Shown in pieces: positions 35,976 through 44,000 of a DNA stretch of 64,000 nucleotides. The position numbers were made by a program, and so were the translations under genes. The notes under the pieces were generated by a model, which saw nothing but the letters and a program-made list of their open reading frames with translations, ran no database searches and had not been told where the DNA came from. Numbering within the stretch: the stretch's first letter is position 1; each line of letters opens with the position of its first letter. The DNA is from an uncultured Eubacteriales bacterium (GTDB lineage: Bacteria > Bacillota > Clostridia > Oscillospirales > Acutalibacteraceae), in assembly GCA_934630515.1 (NCBI GenBank), contig CAKTVV010000006.1:62001-126000 (forward strand), written 5' to 3'.

Positions 35976-38900
35976 CTAAAAAATGGCATGCTCTGGGGGG
36001 ACCTGCCTGCTTTTGCGGATCAGGCAAATTCCGTCGCAGCCAAAAGGGATAAAGCTGTAGCTGTCCGTCCAGCTGCTGTCCCCCGTCACCTCCGGCGAAA
36101 CAAAATCCTCAAAGCCCACCTTGCCGGCAAAGGTGTTCGGTCCTACCATCGCCGTGGTACGCTGCACATGATGATGGGGGCCCAGCAGATTGCGGTTATG
36201 CCCGATCAGCGTGACCTCGATCCGGTTGACGCCCTCGTGCAGCTGCCCGGTGATGTCGATATCCTCTCCCAGCAGCGAGGCGATCCGGCACCTTTCGCCC
36301 ACACGGATCTCCGCCGCCGCCGCCCGTGGATCCTTGAGCCGCAGGCATATCCGCTCGTCGGCGCCGGCGCCGTCGGCGGTAAAGGTATAGCGCACGCTCC
36401 CCCGATAAAACCAGGCTCCCTGCTCCGGGATCGAGCCAAGCCGCTTCGGCGTGGGCGGAGCCAGCCGGAAGGTGCCCGCCGGTATGCAATAGCTATTGGT
36501 ATTATAGGACACGGCAGCGTCGGTTTCAACATCAAACTGACCGGTCAAATAAATGCAGTCCGGCTCAATGGGGTAACAGAAGCGGTTTTTCTCATTTTCA
36601 AAGCCGTCCAGCAGCGAGGTGTCGCAATCCCGCTCCTCGCTTTGATAGGACAGGACGATCTGATTCTCCCCAGGCTGCAGCAGCGCCCCGATGGCATACC
36701 GGCCGAAGCCCCTGTCGATCCAATAGCCCGCACGGCTCTGGGTCACCGGCTGCCCGTTCACCTCGATAGACACGACGTGTTCATCCTCTGCGACCAGCGA
36801 AATGCCGCCGGCATCCAGCGCCGCATCGCAGTATACCGTATAGCTCACCCGGATCGGCACGGTCGCCTGCGAGGGATATTTTTTCAGCTCCTGATACAGC
36901 CAGTCAATGGCACGGACGATGGGCTGCGGCTCCGTGTAGGGCTGACCGTTTACGGAAAACCGGGCATAGTCCAGCGTATAGGCGTTTTCGTCGCACAGCT
37001 CCACATCCAGCCGGTCGATGGGCCGAAGCCCCACCGTCTCCCAAAGCTCCGGCGGTGCGGCGGGCTGCCGGAGCAGCTCGATCACCGTGTTGCCGCCGCT
37101 GGGCAGCTCGGCGTGGATCAGCAGAACGCCCTCGTCCGGCAGCGCCTTTAAGCTGCGGGCGCAGCCGGTCGCCGGATCGATCCGATACGCCGCATAGTCC
37201 TCCGGCGCATCCAGCGGCACCGCAACTACCACCGGTCCGGGCTTACAGTCCACGCTGCTCCAGATATGGAGACGCTTTCCGTTCTCCAGTGTCCGGGCGT
37301 GAACAATGGCGCCTTGGCGCAGATGCTTGCTGCCCGGCTCATAGAGCGCCGCCGGGCGCTGCAGCCCCAGACGCCGGATCAGCTTCTCCAGCATCGCCCG
37401 GCGGTTCTGCACCACCAGCCCCGGCGGCACCGCACCGGGCTTGCCGTCCACCAACGACGGCTTTTCGGTCACATACACCACCGTGCCGCCCGCCTGCTCA
37501 AAGAGCGTCAGCAGCTCCACCGTCGTCCCCCGCAGCATCGCCGTTTCAGACACGAACACCTGCCGATACGCCGCATTGCCGATGCAGAAGGCGCCGTTGC
37601 GGACGCATCCGGCGTCGGCGATGAGCGTCTCGTCGCCCAGCTCACAATCCAGCTGCAGCTCCAACAGATTTTCCAGCAGCATACGGTATTCACAGGAAAG
37701 GCGGACCGAGCGGTTCTCGTAGTCGGCGGCGTAGTAGGCGGCAACGCTGTCCGTCGGTGCGATGATCAGCGTATGTACCTCCCGGACGCCCTCCGTCATC
37801 AGGCGATCCAGACGGTCGATATAGCCCGTCACCGCCGGAAACTGCTGCCACCACGGCTCCTGATAGGAGAAAAAGGCAGGATAGTCCCGCTTGCGTCTGC
37901 CGACGATCGAATAGGCGGACAAATGGAAGCAGGGCTTGGTGATCCCCAGCACGGAGAGCCGTCCCCAGCAATACAGCAGATCCTCAAAGGTAATGTCCCA
38001 CCCGGCGCAGCCGAACACCTCGCAGAGCGCACCGGCCTTTCCCAGCTGGTTGGCGACGCTGGATACCTGCTTGGCTAAGACCGGGCTAGCGGTCCGCCGC
38101 CCCAGACAGTCGATCCCGGGCAGCTGCATGGCTGCATATTGGCGCATGACGCCGCTGTTGGAGCCCATCTGGGAAAACAGACCGTCCTCCTCGCTGAAAT
38201 GCCCGGTAAGCATGACCCCGTTTTCGGCGCACCACTCTGCGATCTGGCAGGTGAATGACCGATAGAACAGCTCATTGGCCAAAGAGCGGAACCGCAGCCG
38301 GAACTGCTGCCAATCGCCCGTCTCCTCCCACAGCATATACAGCCCGTCGCCTATGTCTCCGCCGTATTTCTGCTGCCAGGCAGCCGCCAGAGCCGGACTC
38401 CACGGGAAGGTGCGGATCTGCGGCTCATCGGTGAAAAAGCCCTTGATCACCGTGCCGAAGTAGGCTCCGAAATGCCGCTTATACGGCTCATAGGTGGAGT
38501 CGATGAACACCCGGACGGCTTCCTCCGACAGCAGATCCGCATAATTCCGATCCACCGTACAGGTGCAGAACAGATCCGCACCGTCGGTCTGGTCTGCGGG
38601 GAGCCGGCGATAGCCGTCCGACTGCTTCTGATACGCCGCCACGATCGGCGCCCCCGGCGCAGCGCTGCCTCTGGAAAGCTGCAAGCCCTTGATCCAGAAG
38701 TCCTCGCCGCACGCCGTCACCCTGCCGCCGCCAAAGCCGCTGGGCCAGCCGTCCTCGTCGTATATCCACAGCTCCAGCTGCAGGCGCTTCGCCTCCTTCA
38801 CCACCACGGTATACAGCTCAAACCATTCTTTCCCCAGATAGGGTATCCGCAGACCGCACCGGGAATGGACGATCACGCCCGTAAACCGGCCATCGGCAAA

Positions 38901-39014
38901 TTCCTCCAGCTGGCGGCAGATCTCCTCCCGGGTGATGTGATCGTTCCAGCTCCAAAAGCAGACCGAGCCGGTGGCCGTTGATAAATTCGCTTGTAGGTTT
39001 TTGTCAGGTTTCAT
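35976..39014 (-). CDS. GH106-like glycoside hydrolase
   Basis: A 1012-residue protein without signal peptide. The N-terminal segment (FWSWNDHITREEICRQLEEF, then GLRIPYLGKEWFELY and LWIYDEDGWPSGFGGG around residue 85) matches a group of large glycosidases related to GH106 alpha-L-rhamnosidases. The middle is a TIM-barrel plus accessory part (KGFFTDEPQIRTFPW, MLTGHFSEEDGLFSQMG), where the Glu residues are catalytic candidates. The C terminus has beta-sandwich modules (ISLVAEDEHVVSIEVNGQPV and ICLRLKDPRAAAAEIRVG) like GH2 sugar-binding domains. It lies between the anchored GH13 gene and the solute-binding lipoprotein gene. Rhamnosidase activity is one option; the true substrate is open. Confidence 0.8.
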   Translation of the reverse strand: MKPDKNLQANLSTATGSVCFWSWNDHITREEICRQLEEFADGRFTGVIVHSRCGLRIPYLGKEWFELYTVVVKEAKRLQLELWIYDEDGWPSGFGGGRVTACGEDFWIKGLQLSRGSAAPGAPIVAAYQKQSDGYRRLPADQTDGADLFCTCTVDRNYADLLSEEAVRVFIDSTYEPYKRHFGAYFGTVIKGFFTDEPQIRTFPWSPALAAAWQQKYGGDIGDGLYMLWEETGDWQQFRLRFRSLANELFYRSFTCQIAEWCAENGVMLTGHFSEEDGLFSQMGSNSGVMRQYAAMQLPGIDCLGRRTASPVLAKQVSSVANQLGKAGALCEVFGCAGWDITFEDLLYCWGRLSVLGITKPCFHLSAYSIVGRRKRDYPAFFSYQEPWWQQFPAVTGYIDRLDRLMTEGVREVHTLIIAPTDSVAAYYAADYENRSVRLSCEYRMLLENLLELQLDCELGDETLIADAGCVRNGAFCIGNAAYRQVFVSETAMLRGTTVELLTLFEQAGGTVVYVTEKPSLVDGKPGAVPPGLVVQNRRAMLEKLIRRLGLQRPAALYEPGSKHLRQGAIVHARTLENGKRLHIWSSVDCKPGPVVVAVPLDAPEDYAAYRIDPATGCARSLKALPDEGVLLIHAELPSGGNTVIELLRQPAAPPELWETVGLRPIDRLDVELCDENAYTLDYARFSVNGQPYTEPQPIVRAIDWLYQELKKYPSQATVPIRVSYTVYCDAALDAGGISLVAEDEHVVSIEVNGQPVTQSRAGYWIDRGFGRYAIGALLQPGENQIVLSYQSEERDCDTSLLDGFENEKNRFCYPIEPDCIYLTGQFDVETDAAVSYNTNSYCIPAGTFRLAPPTPKRLGSIPEQGAWFYRGSVRYTFTADGAGADERICLRLKDPRAAAAEIRVGERCRIASLLGEDIDITGQLHEGVNRIEVTLIGHNRNLLGPHHHVQRTTAMVGPNTFAGKVGFEDFVSPEVTGDSSWTDSYSFIPFGCDGICLIRKSRQVPPEHAIF

Positions 39015-39066
39015 ATTTTGTCCTCTTTATTTGAGCCGGGATGACGGCGGCATCGCCTCTGAAGCG

Positions 39067-39155
39067 CCGGCAAAACGACAGCCCGCCTCCCCGCACCGGA
39101 ATGTGCCCCGTCCAAAGCCGGGACGGCGCATTCCGACGGGGGTGCTGTCTGCCGG
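39067..39155 (-). other. Extended fold-back element in a 209-base intercistronic gap
   Basis: CCGGCA and GACAGC at the left pair with GCTGTC and TGCCGG at the right. Inside, GGAATGTGCC and CCGTCC pair with GGACGG and GGCGCATTCC, giving a nearly continuous stem of about 40 pairs with small bulges. There is no T tract. It lies between two genes of the operon and may be a processing or stability element. Confidence 0.55.
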
Positions 39156-39223
39156 AGCCCGGAAGCGCTTCCATCGGAACGGAAGCCGCCCCTGTCGCTC
39201 CTGTGCTCTGTGTTGGCAGCGCC

Positions 39224-41056
39224 TCAGCTGTTGGCGGGCGGCTGCGCCTTTTTCTTTTTGCGCACCAGCACGACCGTCACCGCCGCTCCCCCGAGGAGAA
39301 CCACCGCAGCGGCAGCCACCGCCAGGATCACCCCGACAGAATTGCTCTGGGTGTTTTTATCCTTTTTGGACTTCTTGATCTTGACGACCTCCTCCACATA
39401 TTCCTGCTCCGGATCGCTGGTCGTGTCGGAGAGGTCGCCGTCAGCGCCGCTTTCCGTGTCCGCAGGCGCCGAATCGGGCTCGGAGACCGTATCGCCCGGC
39501 GTATTATCGGCGTCGTTCGTCTTTGTCGGGATCTTATCGGACGCCTTAACGACCAGCACCCGCTGATCGGCAAAAGGCACATTCACCGTAAACTTGGCGA
39601 CAGCGGCGGCAGAGCCCTGCACGATCAGCTCGCCGGTCTCGGCATCGGTGACCGTATAGCGGCGGTAGTTCTGCAGCTCCGTTTCTTCAAACGGTACATA
39701 TACCGTCATGTCCGCATCCGTGTTCTCGGTGTTGTAGTTGGGGATCACCAGCATCGCCGTATCCCCGGCATACCGGGCATAGGGCTGCAGATCCAGACAG
39801 CCGGTCACATTCACCTTACAGATGTTGGTTTTGGTGAATTCATCGGGATAGTAGGTGAAGATCTCCGGATACTGTCTGCGGATCCGCAGCATGGCTTTTA
39901 CATCCTCATAGAATGCCCGGTTCTCTTTGTTGTTGATAGAATTCCAATCGATCTCATCAAAATACAGCACGTTGGAGCCGGCACGGCTTTCGTTCCATTC
40001 CTCACCCAGATACCAGAGGGGAATGAAAGGGGTGAAGATCCCCTGATAGCCGATCGCCAGACGGTTGCCGCACACAACGCCGTACCAGTTGTCGTGACAG
40101 GAGAGCGCATTGGTATAGTAGCGATAGGCGCCGCCAAAGCCCATGGTCTGGGAGGCTTCGCTGCCGATATGCTCTCCCTTCTTGATGCTGTCCACGATGT
40201 TGTAGTCGTTGATGAACCACCACACCGGGGTCTGGGAATTATACACGTCGGCGGACACAGTCCCGGTGACGCCGCCCTGCTCCACATCGTATACGCCGCC
40301 ACGGTCATTATCCGCTTCACCGATGGTGAATATCTTTCTACCCTGCTTCAGCAGGCGGCTGCGGATCTCGCCGTCCACCTTGTAGCCGGCATAGCTGGGC
40401 TCCAGGTCATAGCGAAAGCCGTCGCAGCCGGTCTTCAGGGCGATCCCCACCACCTCGTTCGTGTACCATTCCACAAACTCGTCGTTGCTGAAGTTGAACT
40501 CCCGGCCGCCCCAGACCGAATTGGCGGTGTACCAGTCCGGGTGCTCGGTGAACAGCGGGCTTTCATTGACCGTTCCCCAGGAAATGACATCCAGGAAAAT
40601 ACGGATATTGCGCTTGTGCGCCTCGTCGATAAAGGTCTTGAGCCGCTTCCAGCCCTCCGTGTAGTCGTCGGTCCCCGTGATGACGGGGTCGATGGTGTGC
40701 GGACCCATGTTGGAATAGCCGTTTCCGGTCTTGCCCGGATCGTACACCGGACACACCCACAGGCCGTTGACGCCCATCTCGGCATAGTGATCCAGAACGG
40801 AGACAGCTGCCTGCAGCGTGCCCTCCTTGGTCGCCGTAGCGATGCGGAGCTCGCCCAGGATCAGCGAGCTGACCCAGTCCGGTGTGCCGTTTGCGTCCAA
40901 CTCCACCTGACTGTCCGGCACGATCGCCGGGATCAGAGCGGAGTTATCGATATAGCCGTCCTTGCGGCTGTCCGCCGCCCCGGCGGCGCTGATGGAAATG
41001 ATCGCCGTGCTCAATAAAGCGAGCGCCAGGGCAAGGGATATAAGTTTTTTCAGCAT
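39224..41056 (-). CDS. Secreted, membrane-anchored GH13 alpha-amylase family enzyme
   Basis: A 610-residue exported enzyme. A signal peptide (residues 1-27) is followed by a GH13 barrel: nucleophile Asp in DGFRYDLEP near residue 214, acid/base Glu in FTIGEAD near 245, and the third acid in LSCHDN near 322. The Ser/Thr/Asp-rich linker around residues 500-560 leads to one C-terminal membrane helix (VGVILAVAAAAVVLLGG) and a short basic tail, so the enzyme is held on the outside of the membrane. Its ATG overlaps the stop of the surface protein gene by 7 bases (translational coupling). It is a paralogue of the signal-less enzyme at 46328-47752. It probably cleaves alpha-glucans outside the cell. 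Confidence 0.9.
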   Translation of the reverse strand: MLKKLISLALALALLSTAIISISAAGAADSRKDGYIDNSALIPAIVPDSQVELDANGTPDWVSSLILGELRIATATKEGTLQAAVSVLDHYAEMGVNGLWVCPVYDPGKTGNGYSNMGPHTIDPVITGTDDYTEGWKRLKTFIDEAHKRNIRIFLDVISWGTVNESPLFTEHPDWYTANSVWGGREFNFSNDEFVEWYTNEVVGIALKTGCDGFRYDLEPSYAGYKVDGEIRSRLLKQGRKIFTIGEADNDRGGVYDVEQGGVTGTVSADVYNSQTPVWWFINDYNIVDSIKKGEHIGSEASQTMGFGGAYRYYTNALSCHDNWYGVVCGNRLAIGYQGIFTPFIPLWYLGEEWNESRAGSNVLYFDEIDWNSINNKENRAFYEDVKAMLRIRRQYPEIFTYYPDEFTKTNICKVNVTGCLDLQPYARYAGDTAMLVIPNYNTENTDADMTVYVPFEETELQNYRRYTVTDAETGELIVQGSAAAVAKFTVNVPFADQRVLVVKASDKIPTKTNDADNTPGDTVSEPDSAPADTESGADGDLSDTTSDPEQEYVEEVVKIKKSKKDKNTQSNSVGVILAVAAAAVVLLGGAAVTVVLVRKKKKAQPPANS

Positions 41057-44000
41057 GATTTTGTACCCCCTTCACGAAGCGAATCGCCCGCTTCCGCACT
41101 TTTCCTTTTTAGCAGCCAGCTGCCAGCTGCGGCAGCCAGACCGAGAATGGGCAGCAGCAGCCAGATATACGGAAGCGTCTCTCCGGTCTTCGGGCTTGCG
41201 GCATTTCCCTGCTCGCCGCTTGCATCGGACGACGCTTCACCGCCCCAGGAGGTATCCTCCTTCAGCAGCTCATACACCTGTGTCAGCGCCTTTTCCAGAA
41301 TATTCTGGTTATCCACCAGAGACCGCAGCGTGCGGGACAGCGCCCGATAGCTTGCCAGCACCTCATTCACCATATCGATATCGTCCCGGGTGATGACGGA
41401 GGGCAATGCGGCGATCAGCGCCTTGACCCGCTCCACCTTTTTCAGCATAGCCGTCTGGCACACACCGATCAGATCCAGCGAGAAGGTGCAGGTGGCAGTC
41501 GTTTCCGTGGTCCACGGGCAGAGCATAATGCTGCAGCCGGCGGGGTTGGTCAGCAGCTTGGCGGCGGCGATATCCTCCGCCGAGAGCGTCCCCTGCAGCT
41601 CCTGCCCGGCTGTGCGTACCGTGAGCGTGAAGCCGGCATTTTCGCCGTTGGCGCTCAGCTCATAGGAGAAGCGCTTGCCCCGGAGCTTCTCCAGCTTCAG
41701 GTATTCGCTCTGGATCAGAACGTGTCCGCTGGGATAGGCCGTCAGTGTACCGGCGGCAGGATCCAGCACCAGCGCCAGCGGCGGGTTGGCGGGATCGTAC
41801 TGGATCCCGTAGAAGCCGGAATCCTTGCCCAGCAGCACGGCAAACCGGCTGTTTTCTGCATAGACAGCCTCCAGATCGTCGAACTGCAGCAGCAGATCCG
41901 TCATATCCACCTTTTTGCTGTAGCCCTCCCGGTGGCCGCTCACCGCACCGATGAATTCCAGATGCAGACCGCCGGTCTCTACGTTGGAGGCACGCATATT
42001 ATTCACCCAGTCCACCCGCACGGTCTTCTGGATCGCCTCCGCCGTGCTGCCGGTATGCCGTGAATCGGCGACGGTGATATAGGTCAGCGCCCGATCGGCT
42101 TTGACGGCGAGGTCACGGTAATCCTCCTCCGCCTTCCGCAGAACGCCGTAGTTGGTCACCGCCTCTTTTTCTTCCTTGTTCAGCTGCTCATAGGCTTTTC
42201 TGGCTGCCCGGATCGGCGTGCCGTTCTCCAGAGAGACCGTCCCGATGGAGTCGATCATCCGGATCACGTCCGCCACGGCCGTCACATCCACCAGCGTCAG
42301 CTGACGGACGCCGATATAGTCGATCTGGGTCCGGGAGAAACCGCCGGAGTTCACGCTGACCTCGATCTTGCCCACATTCGTGATCGCCTTTGCCTGATCC
42401 ATTACCTCCTTGGAGATAACGCCGGTATAGGTGGCATCGTCCACCGAAACCGTAAAGTCATAGCCATATTGCGCATTGATGGCAAAGGTATAGGTGAAGT
42501 AGGCACGCTCAGACAGCGTGATATTTTGAATCAGATCCGTTTCCGTAGCCACGCCCGCATCATCCAGCGTCACGGCGAAAATGCGCTTTTGCGCCGCATC
42601 GTAGCGGATGGCGAGGCTGCGGGTACCGGCGCCGAACTGCGGAGGATAACTGGAGCCTGTATCCGCTATCGTAATGCCGAAGCCGGTACCCCGGAAGCCA
42701 CGGAAATGCAGCTGCATTCCCTTGAGGTTCATGGTCTCTTTATAGCCCTCACGCACGTTGGCCTCGGTGGTGTTGAAGTTAAAGCGCACGCCCTTCTTTA
42801 GATCCGTCGCCGCCATAAAGCCGGCGTCCGTCCAGGCCTTCAGTGTGCTTTGCTCATGCTGGTTCGGGTTGCTGTGGATCTTCAACAGGCTCTTATTCAG
42901 ATAGATCACACCGTCGATGAGCTCAATATCCGGATCGGTCTCCTCCAGCCGACGGAGACCGATGAAGTCGATGGTGAAGCTATCGCCCGTCGTCACCGGG
43001 TTCACCGACATCTCCACGGCGCCGAAGTCGCTGACGCCGCAGGCGCTGATCACGTTCGCCGGGATCGTGCCGGTGTAGGCGTTCTCTCCGGCGGTGACCT
43101 TCAGGGTGTAGCCGCCCTGCTTGTTATCCTCAAAATAGTAGGTGAACAGATTATCCTCCAGCACCTGCGGCGCAATGCCGGTGATCACATCCGCCGTAGT
43201 GCCGTCATTGGCTTGGGCGTAAATCTTCTGCCCAGACGCCGAGTAAGCCAGCATCAGGGTGTTGGGGCCGAAAGCGATGGGATAGATGTTATCCTGATTG
43301 CCGAACACCAGCCCGAAATCGCCGCCCTTTAAGCGCCGGAAGGTCAGCTCCGTCCGGTCGAGGGCGAGCTTGTCGGCGTAGCCCTCCCGGTGTCCCACAG
43401 CCACGGCATTGCTGAACGCCATGCGCACGCCGGTCTTCAGATTCGTCACGATCAGACCGCCGCTCTGCGCCCACGCCTGCTTGGTGCCGATGATCTCGCT
43501 GTTGGTAGAGCCGTAGATCTTCAACTTGGACGTATCCAGATAGGTCACGCCCTCGATCCGGGTGATATCCGGGTCGGAATCCTCCAGCCGACGGAGACCG
43601 ATGAAGTCGATGGTGAAGCTATCGCCCGTCGTCACCGGGTTCACCGACATCTCCACGGCGCCGAAGTCGCTGACGCCGCAGGCGCTGATCACGTTCGCCG
43701 GGATCGTGCCGGTGTAGGCGTTCTCTCCGGCGGTGACCTTCAGGGTGTAGCCGCCCTGCTTGTTATCCTCAAAATAGTAGGTGAACAGATTATCCTCCAG
43801 CACCTGCGGCGCAATGCCGGTGATCACATCCGCCGTAGTGCCGTCATTGGCTTGGGCGTAAATCTTCTGCCCAGACGCCGAGTAAGCCAGCATCAGGGTG
43901 TTGGGGCCGAAAGCGATGGGATAGATGTTATCCTGATTGCCGAACACCAGCCCGAAATCGCCGCCCTTTAAGCGCCGGAAGGTCAGCTCCGTCCGGTCGA

